A DNA stretch of 60,752 nucleotides. Origin: RGIG2206 sp045577615 (GTDB lineage: Bacteria > Bacillota > Clostridia > Oscillospirales > Acutalibacteraceae). A program made the translations under genes and the position numbers. Under the pieces are notes generated by a model. It was not told where the DNA came from, did not search any database, and was given only the letters and a program-made list of their open reading frames with translations. The stretch is taken from positions 1 to 60,752 of the forward strand of contig JAZNIT010000016.1 in assembly GCA_045577615.1 (NCBI GenBank), in the 5' to 3' direction. Shown here in pieces: positions 50,780-60,105 of this stretch (position 1 is its first letter; every line of letters begins with the position of its first letter).

Positions 50780-51125
50780 GGGTTTCACTCCCTACAAGAC
50801 CGTTTTTATACAGAATACCGCAAGCCTCATAAAGGCGCTTGTTGCAAGCCAGTACAACCAAGCCGCACTCTTTTGCAAGTTCAAGCATTTCGGGTGTGGG
50901 CTTTTTTGAACGGACAAAAACGATACAGTTCATATCCATCATTTCGGCTGTACGAACAACCTGAGGATTAACAAGACCGGTGAGCAAAACAGCTTGATCT
51001 TTAACGTAGGCAAGTACATCACTCATCATATCACTTCCGCAAGCGGAATAGACATGCTTATTAAGACTCTCCTCACAACAAAGCACTTCGGCATTGAGGA
51101 GTTCCTTGATGGTTGAAATTTTCAT
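50772..51125 (-). CDS. DRTGG-like domain protein
   Basis: 117 residues with the DRTGG-type fold (AEVLCCEESLNKHVYSACGSDMMSDVL, then DMNCIVFVRSKKPTPEMLELA). A paralogue of the 110-residue protein at 48716. Cys-rich (five or six Cys), so redox sensing or metal binding is conceivable. Confidence 0.75.
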   Translation of the reverse strand: MKISTIKELLNAEVLCCEESLNKHVYSACGSDMMSDVLAYVKDQAVLLTGLVNPQVVRTAEMMDMNCIVFVRSKKPTPEMLELAKECGLVVLACNKRLYEACGILYKNGLVGSETHG

Positions 51126-51152
51126 TTTGATTTCCTCAAGATTAAAGATTGA

Positions 51153-51650
51153 TTATTTCTGATACTTTGCGAGAATATCAGGAACGTCGTCTGCATCCAG
51201 ACGGCCGTAAACTTCATCGTTTACGGTGAAAACAGGAGCAAGACCGCAAGCGCCGATGCAACGGCAAGCCTCAATAGAGAATTTACCGTCAGCGGTGCAC
51301 TCGTCAGGTCCGATGCCTATGATTTCGCAAATCTTATCGAGAACTGCCTGAGCGCCCTTAACATAGCAGGCGGTACCTAAGCAAACGCTGATTTTGTACT
51401 CACCCTTGGGAGCAAGGCTGAACATTGAGTAGAAGGTGGATACGCCGTATACTTCTTCTACAGAGATGTCAAGGCCCTTGGCAATTATGGTTTGAACCTC
51501 GATAGGAAGATAACCATAGATGTCCTGTGCTTGCTGCATAATAGGCATAAGGCAACCTTTTTCGCCCTTGTGCTTTTCGATTACCTCAAGCAACTTTGCC
51601 TCTTGTGCAGGGGTGCCGTTGAACGGCACGGTGCTGATTGTTTTTTTCAT
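51153..51650 (-). CDS. hydC: NuoE-like hydrogenase subunit HydC
   Basis: About 165 residues. A helical N-terminal half (LPIEVQTIIAKGLDISVEEVYGVSTFYSMF) precedes a thioredoxin-fold [2Fe-2S] domain with C-x4-C (CLGTACYVKG) and C-x3-C (CRCIGACGLAP). First gene of the operon. I prefer ATG 51650, about 10 bases after GGAAAGG; ATG 51659 is only one base away from it. Confidence 0.93.
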   Translation of the reverse strand: MKKTISTVPFNGTPAQEAKLLEVIEKHKGEKGCLMPIMQQAQDIYGYLPIEVQTIIAKGLDISVEEVYGVSTFYSMFSLAPKGEYKISVCLGTACYVKGAQAVLDKICEIIGIGPDECTADGKFSIEACRCIGACGLAPVFTVNDEVYGRLDADDVPDILAKYQK

Positions 51651-51814
51651 ACTTTTCATGCCTTTCCGATTACGTTGGTGTATTGCTCGTAATCAATTTT
51701 TTATCTTTTTTGACACATTCGGTTTAAAAAATAAAGATTCCAATTTTTTATTTGTTTAATGCCGTATCAAAAGTTTTTTGCGCATTTATCATAAGCACAA
51801 AATACACCAACAAT

Positions 51815-51843
51815 ATTATACCAAAAAACGCTACTGATGTCTA
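51815..51843 (-). promoter_or_regulatory. promoter of the hydrogenase operon
   Basis: Minus strand TAGACA (51843-51838), 17 bp, TATAAT (51820-51815), about 165 bp before hydC. The leader between has no obvious ORF or strong structure. Confidence 0.75.
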
Positions 51844-51850
51844 TACCATT

Positions 51851-51868
51851 TTGTTAAATTTTTGACAA
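51851..51868. promoter_or_regulatory. probable Rex operator
   Basis: TTGTTAA-ATTT-TTGACAA, 18 bp, one mismatch from the Rex consensus TTGTTAA-N4-TTAACAA. It lies 7 bp upstream of the -35 of the hydrogenase promoter. Rex responds to the NADH/NAD ratio, which fits an NADH-linked hydrogenase. Confidence 0.75.
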
Positions 51869-51889
51869 AATTTTGACGAAATATTGCAT

Positions 51890-51929
51890 AAAAATAATCT
51901 GTCAAGTATGCAACTCGACAGATTATTTT
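51890..51929. terminator. terminator after rlmH
   Basis: AAAATAATCTGTC / GACAGATTATTTT, A- and T-rich at both ends; it insulates the hydrogenase operon. Confidence 0.8.
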
Positions 51930-52411
51930 TATTTATGATATTTTGTGCCTTTATTTATTGACAAAGCACGATAAATTTGCTCAAGCAGCATAACTCTTGC
52001 GAGCATATGGGGAAAGGTCATAGGGGACATGGACAAATTGAAATTTCCTCGTTTTTTTACGCTGTCATCCAAACCGAATGAACCACCGATAACAAAACAA
52101 ATCGTGCTTGAACCGTCTACAGAAACCTGCTCGATTTTGTCGGCAAGCTGAGTGGAGGACAATGCTTTGCCTTCGATACACATAGGCATAACATATGCGC
52201 CGTCGGGAATGGCAGAGAGAATTTTTTCACCCTCTTTTTTAATAACCATCAAAATTTCTGATTCGAAAGGATTGTCGGCACATTTGTATTCTTGAATTTC
52301 AGTTACGGAAACGGAACAAAATGCGCCAAGCCTTTTTATGTATTCGTTGCAAGCATCGGTATAAAATTTTTCTTTAATTTTACCAACTGCAATGATTTTG
52401 ATTTTAAGCAT
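51929..52411 (-). CDS. rlmH: 23S rRNA (pseudouridine1915-N3)-methyltransferase
   Basis: 160 residues of the SPOUT family: starts MLKIKIIAVGKIKEKFY, contains FVIGGSFGLDDSVKK (the SAM-binding knot) and ends with the family signature LLEQIYRALSINKGTKYHK. Its first base is the last base of the walJ stop. Confidence 0.97.
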   Translation of the reverse strand: MLKIKIIAVGKIKEKFYTDACNEYIKRLGAFCSVSVTEIQEYKCADNPFESEILMVIKKEGEKILSAIPDGAYVMPMCIEGKALSSTQLADKIEQVSVDGSSTICFVIGGSFGLDDSVKKRGNFNLSMSPMTFPHMLARVMLLEQIYRALSINKGTKYHK

Positions 52412-53196
52412 TATATCACCATAATTCTGCCGTCTTTTTCACCGGCTACGTGCAAATAATAATCTCTGTTTGGCAAATAATTTTTAAGCTCCAAAAATTT
52501 TGTTGCACAGTCAAAAGCAAGCTTGGGCATATTGTTCTCTTTGCTTAAATGTCCAAGCACAATTTGGGTTGTGCCCGAATCAATGAGGTCAGGCAAAAAG
52601 TCGGCACAGCAACTGTTAGACAAATGCCCGCAGTCAGATGCTATTCTTTGCTTTAACGAAAGGGGATAAGGACCGTTTCTGAGCATCGAAGGGTCGTGGT
52701 TGGATTCAAGCATAACAAGGTTGCTGCCCAAAAGTGCAGATTTAACCTCATCGGTTATGCAGCCAAGGTCGGTGCATACAGAGGCAATTCTGCCGTCGGG
52801 GGCCGTTACCTTGTAGCCGCTGCTGCCCACGCAATCGTGGCTTGTGGCAAAGCGTTCAACAGTAAAGCCGCCTACACTAACTACCTTGTCAAAGGTGCTG
52901 ATGTCAACCGTGTCCATTAGCTTTTGGTCAATTGCCAAAGCGTTATATGTATCCTGTGAGCAAAACACAGGCAGTTTATATTTAGAGGCAAAAACGCGCA
53001 ACCCTGATATGTGGTCGGTATGCTCATGGGTGATGAAAATACCCAAGATGTTTTGTGGCATTATATCGTTTTCCGACAAAGCATCGGTGAGCTTTTTAGC
53101 GCTTACACCGACGTCAATAAGCACGCCTTTTCCGTCATATCCTATGTATTCGCAATTTCCGCTGCTGCCGCTGAACAAAGGGCAAAATACAGACAT
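52411..53196 (-). CDS. walJ: WalJ/YycJ-type metallo-beta-lactamase fold hydrolase
   Basis: 261 residues. The metal motif THEHTDHISG (HxHxDH) and CTDLGCITD and LESNHDPSML follow the family order. It is often a partner of the WalRK region or next to rlmH, as here. A 5'-3' DNA exonuclease role has been described in related bacteria. Confidence 0.9.
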   Translation of the reverse strand: MSVFCPLFSGSSGNCEYIGYDGKGVLIDVGVSAKKLTDALSENDIMPQNILGIFITHEHTDHISGLRVFASKYKLPVFCSQDTYNALAIDQKLMDTVDISTFDKVVSVGGFTVERFATSHDCVGSSGYKVTAPDGRIASVCTDLGCITDEVKSALLGSNLVMLESNHDPSMLRNGPYPLSLKQRIASDCGHLSNSCCADFLPDLIDSGTTQIVLGHLSKENNMPKLAFDCATKFLELKNYLPNRDYYLHVAGEKDGRIMVI

Positions 53197-53213
53197 TTGA
53201 ATCTCCTTTTTAA

Positions 53214-53243
53214 CAAGAATGGCTACCCAAAGGTAGCCATTAA
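53214..53243 (-). terminator. hairpin after murA
   Basis: ATGGCTACC / GGTAGCCAT with a CAAA/TTTG loop and a weak T-tract, in the gap between murA and walJ. Confidence 0.6.
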
Positions 53244-53247
53244 ATCT

Positions 53248-54534
53248 TTATGCATTTTGAGCAAAGGCCTGAGGAGCAGAAGTGCAAACATGCTTAACAT
53301 CTGCGCCAAGTGAAGTAAGCTTTTCAACTATACATTCATAGCCACGCTCAATATATTGAATTTCTGACAACTCGGTGGTACCCTTGGCTGCCAAAGCGGC
53401 AATAAGAAGTGCAGCACCTGCTCTTAGGTCGGTTGCAGCAACGGGGCAACCGGTGAGCGACTTAACACCCTCAATAACGGCAACCTTGCCATCAACCTGA
53501 ATTTGAGCACCCATAAGGGTAAGCTGGTCAACATATCTGAAACGGTTGTCCCAAATTCCTTCGGTAACTATGCTGGTTCCGTTGGACAATGCAAGGCAAG
53601 CAACTGCCTGCGGTTGCATATCGGTGGGGAAGCCGGGGTGAGGCATAGTCTTAATGTTGCAGCGCTTGATTTTGCCGTCGCTGGTGATGCGAATGGCATC
53701 GTCAAGATCTTCAACGGTAGCACCCATTTCTTCCATCTTTGCGGCGATGGATTCAAGGTGCTTGGGAATAACGTTTTCAAGAATAACGTCACCGCCAACA
53801 GCAGTAACAGCGGCCATATAAGTGCCTGCCTCAATTTGATCGGGGATAATGCAGTAGTCTACACTGTGCAGGTAGTTAACACCGCGAATTTTGATAACGT
53901 CGGTACCTGCGCCGCGAATATCAGCACCCATTGAGATAAGGAAGTTTGCCAAATCAACAATGTGAGGCTCTTTTGCAGCATTTTCGATAACAGTCAGTCC
54001 GCGTGCTTTAACAGCGGCCAACATAATGTTAACGGTAGCACCGACAGAAACCTGGTCAAGATAAACCTGGTTGCCAATAAGCTTGTCGGCTTTGCAATCA
54101 ACCATACCTGAAGTAAACTTTACTTCGGCACCCAATGCTTCAAAGCCTTTAATATGCAGGTCAATAGGCCTTACACCAAAGTCACAGCCTCCGGGAGGAG
54201 CAACGCGAGCCTTTGAAAAACGGCCCAACATAGCGCCAAGAAAATAGCTGCTTGCTCTGAGTCTTTTGGTCTTTTCAAAAGGTACAACATAAGAGGCTAT
54301 ATTACGAGGGTCAATCTCATAGGTTGACTTGTTTATAGTCCTGATTTCGGCACCGAGTTCGTAAAGTATATTTATAAGTTCGCTGACATCACTGATGTCG
54401 GGAACGTTTTCGATTATACAAGGCTCATCGCACAAAATAGCGGCTGGAAGAATGGCAACAGCAGCGTTTTTAGCACCGCTTATGCGCACCTTACCGTTAA
54501 GACGATTGCCTCCGTTTATAATGTATTTTTCCAC
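53248..54534 (-). CDS. murA: UDP-N-acetylglucosamine 1-carboxyvinyltransferase
   Basis: 428 residues. KNAAVAILPAAIL near the N-terminus and the catalytic cysteine in PGGCDFGVRP are present. It performs the first committed peptidoglycan step (enolpyruvyl transfer, fosfomycin target). The start GTG 54534 follows GGAGTG; a longer frame upstream adds about 26 residues unlike the family. Confidence 0.97.
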   Translation of the reverse strand: MEKYIINGGNRLNGKVRISGAKNAAVAILPAAILCDEPCIIENVPDISDVSELINILYELGAEIRTINKSTYEIDPRNIASYVVPFEKTKRLRASSYFLGAMLGRFSKARVAPPGGCDFGVRPIDLHIKGFEALGAEVKFTSGMVDCKADKLIGNQVYLDQVSVGATVNIMLAAVKARGLTVIENAAKEPHIVDLANFLISMGADIRGAGTDVIKIRGVNYLHSVDYCIIPDQIEAGTYMAAVTAVGGDVILENVIPKHLESIAAKMEEMGATVEDLDDAIRITSDGKIKRCNIKTMPHPGFPTDMQPQAVACLALSNGTSIVTEGIWDNRFRYVDQLTLMGAQIQVDGKVAVIEGVKSLTGCPVAATDLRAGAALLIAALAAKGTTELSEIQYIERGYECIVEKLTSLGADVKHVCTSAPQAFAQNA

Positions 54535-54662
54535 AATCGACACTCCAAAAGTGATATTTGTATCATACCAAATAGTCAATATATCGTGCTTATTTACACT
54601 ATTATAACACAATATATCAGAAAAATAAAGAGAAAATTTTTAAAAAGAATATTTCCTTACTT

Positions 54663-56330
54663 TTACTGCTTTTTGGCCCAAGAGTCTTTAAGGGGAACAG
54701 TGCGGTTAAATACAGGCTTTTCAGGGGTGGAATCACTGTCAGCGCAGAAGTAACCCTGACGCATAAATTGATAGGGAACAGTGGGTTCAGCTGCTGCCAA
54801 ATACTTGCTGATTTTGCAATTTTTGAGCACTACCAAAGAATTGGGATTGAGATTATCAGAGAATTCTGAAACGCCCTCTTCATCAGAAGGATTCTCTACA
54901 TTGAACAAACGGTCGTAAAGTCGAACCTCTGCGTCAACAGCATCCTCTTTGCAAACCCAGTGAATGGTGCCTTTAACCTTTCTTCCGTCTGGAGAGTCAC
55001 CGCCAATGGTAGCAGGGTCATAGGTACAGTGAATCTTGGTCACGTTGCCGTTTTCGTCCTTTTCACAGCTTGCATACTTAACAAAATATGCACCCTTAAG
55101 TCTAACCTCTCGGTCAGGACAAAGTCTGAAGTAGCCCTTGGGAGGATTCTCACAGAAGTCGTCGGCTTCGATATAAATATTCTTTGAAAACTCAATGAGA
55201 CGCTTGCCAAGCTCAGGCTTGTTGGGATTGATTTCAACCTCAAGCATTTCAGTTTTGCCATCGGGGTAATTGTCAATAACAACCTCAATGGGGTTAAGAA
55301 CAGCCATAGCTCTATCGGCAGATTGGTTAAGCTCGTCTCTTACACAAGACTCAAGCAAAGCGTAGTCGATTACGCTGAATGCTTTAGAAACGCCGATTTT
55401 GTTGCAAAACTCACGCAATGCAGCGGCGGGATAACCTCTGCGGCGCATACCGCAAAGGGTAGCCATACGAGGATCGTCCCAACCTGATACTAAGCCGTCC
55501 TTTACAAGCTTAAGACACTTGCGCTTGCTGGTGAGAGTATAGTTTACATTCATACGAGCAAACTCGATCTGACGGGGAGGCATAGGAAGATTAAGTTCTT
55601 CCAAGAACCAGTTGTAAAGGGGTCTGTGGTTTTCAAACTCCAATGAGCAAAGGGAGTGAGTAACGCCCTCTTTATAGTCAGAAAGGGGATGGGCCATATC
55701 ATACATAGGATATACAACCCACTTGTCGCCTGCGCGATGATGAGGCACCTTCATAATGCGGTAGATAACAGGGTCACGCATATTGAGGTTGGGAGATGAC
55801 ATATCGATTTTAGCACGAAGCACGTGAGCACCCTCGTCAAATTCGCCTGCGGTCATACGCTTGAACAAATCAAGGTTTTCTTCAACCGAGCGATCGCGAT
55901 AGGGGCTGTTTTTACCTGCTTCGGTAAGAGTGCCTCTGTACTCTCTCATCTCTTCAGCTGTAAGGTCGCAAACGTATGCCTTGCCCATCTCGATAAGCTT
56001 GATAGCGCAATCATAGATAAAATCGAAATAGTCACTTGCATAATAAACATTGTCCCACTGGAAGCCGAGCCATTTGATATCCTCCATAATGGCGTCAACA
56101 TACTCGGTATCCTCTTTGGTGGGGTTGGTATCGTCAAGACGAAGGTTGCAGGTGCCGTTAAAACGCTCTGAAATACCAAAGTCAATGCAAATAGCCTTTG
56201 CGTGACCTATGTGCAAATAGCCGTTGGGCTCAGGCGGAAAACGGGTTTGAACCTTGTTATAAACACCTTTTTCAAGATCTTCAATTACAAATTCTTCAAT
56301 AAAGTTGTTGTTTACTTTGATTTCATCCAT
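54663..56330 (-). CDS. glnS: glutaminyl-tRNA synthetase
   Basis: 555 residues, class I. PPEPNGYLHIGHAKA is the HIGH motif, LTSKRKCLKLV the KMSKS counterpart (MSK replaced by LTSK), and the C-terminal anticodon domain (GYFRLCPDREVRLKGAYFVKYAS) is GlnRS-like. It lies 3 bp after gltX, so the two are co-expressed. Confidence 0.96.
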   Translation of the reverse strand: MDEIKVNNNFIEEFVIEDLEKGVYNKVQTRFPPEPNGYLHIGHAKAICIDFGISERFNGTCNLRLDDTNPTKEDTEYVDAIMEDIKWLGFQWDNVYYASDYFDFIYDCAIKLIEMGKAYVCDLTAEEMREYRGTLTEAGKNSPYRDRSVEENLDLFKRMTAGEFDEGAHVLRAKIDMSSPNLNMRDPVIYRIMKVPHHRAGDKWVVYPMYDMAHPLSDYKEGVTHSLCSLEFENHRPLYNWFLEELNLPMPPRQIEFARMNVNYTLTSKRKCLKLVKDGLVSGWDDPRMATLCGMRRRGYPAAALREFCNKIGVSKAFSVIDYALLESCVRDELNQSADRAMAVLNPIEVVIDNYPDGKTEMLEVEINPNKPELGKRLIEFSKNIYIEADDFCENPPKGYFRLCPDREVRLKGAYFVKYASCEKDENGNVTKIHCTYDPATIGGDSPDGRKVKGTIHWVCKEDAVDAEVRLYDRLFNVENPSDEEGVSEFSDNLNPNSLVVLKNCKISKYLAAAEPTVPYQFMRQGYFCADSDSTPEKPVFNRTVPLKDSWAKKQ

Positions 56331-56333
56331 TGT

Positions 56334-57995
56334 TTACACCTCTTTAAAATACTTGATGGCATTATCAAGTCGTTCCATAACCTTGTCATAGCCAAGCACC
56401 TTCATAATGCTGCAAAGGTCGGGGCTGTTTGTTCTGCCGGTGATAGCAACACGAATGATGGTTGCTGCATCTCCTGAGTGACCTTTATAACTGTCGGGGT
56501 CTGCTTTGTATGCTTTTACATCGGGGCAGAAGCCAACCTGTGGGCAAATCTCTTTAATATTTGCAAACCATTGGCTGTTGTCATCCTCCGAATTATAAAC
56601 GGTTTTATAGATTTCAAGTAATGCTGCGGCATCCTCTTTTGAAAGATGCTCAGGCAACTGGTAATCGTTTTCGAAAAGGCTATCGTAAAAATATGACACG
56701 AAATCTTTAACGTCGCTCCACTTTGCTATATCCTTGCGGGGCTTAGGAACATCGCGGTCAATTGCAAAAATGCTCTTTGCAAATTCAGCGTTTGCCGAAA
56801 GCATATTGTAAAACTCGCAGTCAAACTCTTTTGCCCACTCGCAAACAAGGTCATAAACCTTTTCGGAGTTCATTTTAGAGATAACGTTTTTGCTTACGTC
56901 GTTAAGCTTTGCAGTGTCGAAAAGTGCACCCGAAACGCTCATTTTCTTCATATTCAGCTTAAAGTCGCTGTTGGGCGCGGTGGGATTTGCTCTGCGCCAA
57001 TCTTCAAAGTCTGAGTTAGCGATGGTGAGCATATACTCGGTTACAGCTTCAACGGGGTAGCCTTGCTCGGCGTAATATTTAACTGCTGCTTCAGGATCCT
57101 TGCGCTTTGAAAGCTTGCGCTTTGAACCGTTTTCTTCCTTCATAATGGGGGATACGTGAGCGTATTTAGGAACCTTAAAGCCCAAAAGCTTAAACAACTG
57201 AATGTGCTTAGGTACGGAAGAAATCCACTCGTCACCACGAATAACGTGGGTTGTTCTCATAAAGTGATCGTCAACAGCATGGGCAAAGTGATAGGTGGGG
57301 ATGCCGTCTGACTTCAAAAGAACAAAATCTTCATCATTTTCAGGCATTTCTATTTTGCCCTTAATCATATCATCAAATACAATGCGATGATCTTCACTGC
57401 CGGGTGAGCGCAAACGAACAACATACTTTTCGCCGTTATTGATTTTTTGTTCAATTTCTTCGGTGGTGAGCTGTCGGCAAGCGGCATAATCACCGTAGTA
57501 ACCGGTGCGATGCTTTGATTTTTCCTGAACCTCACGTGTTGCAGACAGTGACTCTTCAGAGCAGAAGCAGGGATAAGCAAGGCCTTGCTCCATAAGCATT
57601 TTTGCATAGCAATGGTAAACGTTTGCGCGCTGACTTTGTTTATAGGGGGCATAGATACCCTCAGTCTTATCGGGAGCAACAAAGCCCTCGTCTATTTTAA
57701 TACCGAAGCGGATAAGACCGTTGATGATGTCCTCCATACCGCCTTCAACCTCACGCTTGGCATCGGTATCTTCTATTCTCAAATAAAAGATGCCGTCAGA
57801 AGCGTCTGCAACGCGGCGATTGATAAGGCAGGTGAACAAAACACCAAAGTGCAAATAGCCGGTAGGACTGGGTGCAAGACGGGTTACGCGTTGACCTTCC
57901 TTCAGGCTTCTTTCAGGGTAGAGATTCTCGTAATAATCAGGGGTTTTATCAACGTCTTTAAATATTAACTCTGCAATTTTTTTGTAATCAACCAT
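56334..57995 (-). CDS. gltX: glutamyl-tRNA synthetase
   Basis: 553 residues. HFG in PSPTGYLHFG is the HIGH motif, KRKLSKRKDP the KMSKS motif. Longer than the usual 480-500 residues, as in several clostridial GluRS. ATG 57995 follows GGAGT; ATG 58010 is earlier and less well spaced. Confidence 0.95.
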   Translation of the reverse strand: MVDYKKIAELIFKDVDKTPDYYENLYPERSLKEGQRVTRLAPSPTGYLHFGVLFTCLINRRVADASDGIFYLRIEDTDAKREVEGGMEDIINGLIRFGIKIDEGFVAPDKTEGIYAPYKQSQRANVYHCYAKMLMEQGLAYPCFCSEESLSATREVQEKSKHRTGYYGDYAACRQLTTEEIEQKINNGEKYVVRLRSPGSEDHRIVFDDMIKGKIEMPENDEDFVLLKSDGIPTYHFAHAVDDHFMRTTHVIRGDEWISSVPKHIQLFKLLGFKVPKYAHVSPIMKEENGSKRKLSKRKDPEAAVKYYAEQGYPVEAVTEYMLTIANSDFEDWRRANPTAPNSDFKLNMKKMSVSGALFDTAKLNDVSKNVISKMNSEKVYDLVCEWAKEFDCEFYNMLSANAEFAKSIFAIDRDVPKPRKDIAKWSDVKDFVSYFYDSLFENDYQLPEHLSKEDAAALLEIYKTVYNSEDDNSQWFANIKEICPQVGFCPDVKAYKADPDSYKGHSGDAATIIRVAITGRTNSPDLCSIMKVLGYDKVMERLDNAIKYFKEV

Positions 57996-58028
57996 GAAGA
58001 TACTCCTCATTGAAATTCAATAAACTAT

Positions 58029-58057
58029 ATTATCTCATATTATAGTTAAACTATCAA
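58029..58057 (-). promoter_or_regulatory. promoter of gltX-glnS
   Basis: Minus strand TTGATA (58057-58052), 17 bp, GATAAT (58034-58029). Confidence 0.6.
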
Positions 58058-58075
58058 GAGTAAATTTGACATTTT

Positions 58076-60091
58076 TTAATTAAAAACAGAATTTTCTGTC
58101 TCGAATAATCTTATAACTTCTTTTTTGAGTTGAGCATTTTCTGTTTTCGCCAGGTTTGGATCGTCATCACAGATTTGTTTGGCTATCTGTTGAGCAAATG
58201 CTACCGCTTTGTAATCGCTGATAAAATCAGCAAGCTTCAATGCAGGTAATCCGTGCTGTCTACGACCGAAAAAGTCACCGGGACCTCTTGATTTAAGGTC
58301 ATATTCGGCAATTTTAAAGCCGTTGGTAGTTTCGCACATAATGTTAAGTCTGCCTGTGGAAGTTTCGTTTTGAGCATCGGATATAAGCACACAGTAGGAT
58401 TTGGCACTACCACGTCCAACGCGACCTCTGAGCTGATGTAATTGAGAAAGACCAAAACGTTCGGCGTTTTCAATAATCATCATAGTTGCGTTAGGTACGT
58501 CAACACCAACCTCAATAACAGTGGTAGATACAAGCACATCGCACTCCCCGCGGGAGAAGGCTTGCATAACCGATTCTTTTTCCTGTGACTTCATTTTTCC
58601 GTGCAGCAAACCAACGTTAAAGCCTTTAAGACAGCCGTTTTTCAGTTGTTCGCAATACTCTGTTGCAGGGGTTAAATCGGAGTCGTTTTCCTCAACCAAC
58701 GGACAAACGATATAGGCTTGCTTGCCTTGCAGAAGCAGTTTTTTCAAAAAGTCAAAAACCTGTGGTTTCATCTCATTTTTAACCCATCTTGTTTGTATGG
58801 GTTGTCTACCCGGAGGCAGCTCGTCCAATATGGATATGTCCAAGTCACCGTAAATCATAAGTGCAAGGGTGCGGGGGATGGGGGTTGCCGACATAACAAG
58901 GGTGTTTGGAGAATGACTTTTTTGTATCAACTTTTTGCGCTGTTCAACACCAAATCGATGCTGCTCGTCGGTTATAACAAGCTGCAAATTATCAAACTCA
59001 ACTCCTCCTTGAATAAGAGCGTGAGTGCCTATTACAAGATCTGTTTCGCCGTTTTTCAAGGCCTCGTAAAGCTTATCTTTGCCTTTTGTAGAGCCGGTGA
59101 TAAGTGCGATATTGATTCCCGTATCGGAGAACATTTTTACAAATGATTTATAGTGTTGCTCCGCAAGAATTTCGGTAGGTGCCATCAAAGCGGCCTGAAA
59201 TCCACTTTTAACTGTGTTGTAGCATAGCGCTGCGGCAACAGCCGTCTTACCCGAGCCAACGTCACCCTGCAGCAATCTGTTCATCGGCTTGCCCGAAGCC
59301 ATATCGGCCATAGCCTCATTGATACTGCGCTTTTGTGCGTTGGTCAATGTGTATGAAAGCAATCCTTCAAACTCGGTTGTATAATCGTTTATCGGCAATG
59401 ATCTTGCAGATGAATCCTTTTGATTCATATAGCAAATTCCACATTGTAAAAGAAGCAGCTCCTGGAACATCAGGCGTCTGCGAGATGCGTTTAAAAGTTC
59501 GCTGTTTTTCGGAAAATGTATGTTTGTCAGCGCATCCCTCAAAGACATAAGATTGTACTTCTCGCATATATGTTGGGGGATAGGATCCTCGGGGAAATAG
59601 CCCGACATAATTGCGTTTTTTACAGTTGATTCAATAGCGCTCGAGGATAGTCCCTCACAAGCGGGATATGTGGGGCGGATGTAGGTTTTATCTGCGGTAA
59701 AAATCTCAGGGGAAGCCATCTCTTTGTTGTAAAGATTACCGCTGACGTTGCCGTAAAAAATATATGTTTGTCCCGTTCTGATTTTTTCTGCGACAAACTT
59801 TTGATTGAAAAGTGTTACGTAAAGAGCCGTTCCGTCCTTTGAAGCCACGAATTTGTACAGCGTCATACCCTTCCTTATTCTGTGCTCAACGGGTGGCGAA
59901 ACCACCTCTGCAATTATAGCGCTTGGGGTGTTATATAGCGCTTCGGCAGGGGAGATAGGGTGGGAAAGATCGGTGTAAGAACGGGGGTAGTAATAAAAAA
60001 GAGCGTTAATGTTAGACACGCCCAACTTTTCAAAAAGTCGGGCGCGCTTTTCACCAACGCCTTTTAAATATGTCAAATTATTATACGACAT
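58076..60091 (-). CDS. recG: ATP-dependent DNA helicase RecG
   Basis: 671 residues. The N-terminal wedge domain (LTYLKGVGEKRARLFEKLGV) is followed by the SF2 core: Walker A GDVGSGKTAVA, DEQH in ITDEQHRFGV, SATPIPRTL, and GRVGRGSAKSYC. It rescues stalled replication forks. I use ATG 60091; GTG 60100 is also in frame. Confidence 0.96.
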   Translation of the reverse strand: MSYNNLTYLKGVGEKRARLFEKLGVSNINALFYYYPRSYTDLSHPISPAEALYNTPSAIIAEVVSPPVEHRIRKGMTLYKFVASKDGTALYVTLFNQKFVAEKIRTGQTYIFYGNVSGNLYNKEMASPEIFTADKTYIRPTYPACEGLSSSAIESTVKNAIMSGYFPEDPIPQHICEKYNLMSLRDALTNIHFPKNSELLNASRRRLMFQELLLLQCGICYMNQKDSSARSLPINDYTTEFEGLLSYTLTNAQKRSINEAMADMASGKPMNRLLQGDVGSGKTAVAAALCYNTVKSGFQAALMAPTEILAEQHYKSFVKMFSDTGINIALITGSTKGKDKLYEALKNGETDLVIGTHALIQGGVEFDNLQLVITDEQHRFGVEQRKKLIQKSHSPNTLVMSATPIPRTLALMIYGDLDISILDELPPGRQPIQTRWVKNEMKPQVFDFLKKLLLQGKQAYIVCPLVEENDSDLTPATEYCEQLKNGCLKGFNVGLLHGKMKSQEKESVMQAFSRGECDVLVSTTVIEVGVDVPNATMMIIENAERFGLSQLHQLRGRVGRGSAKSYCVLISDAQNETSTGRLNIMCETTNGFKIAEYDLKSRGPGDFFGRRQHGLPALKLADFISDYKAVAFAQQIAKQICDDDPNLAKTENAQLKKEVIRLFETENSVFN

Positions 60092-60105
60092 AATATTCAC
60101 TCAAA

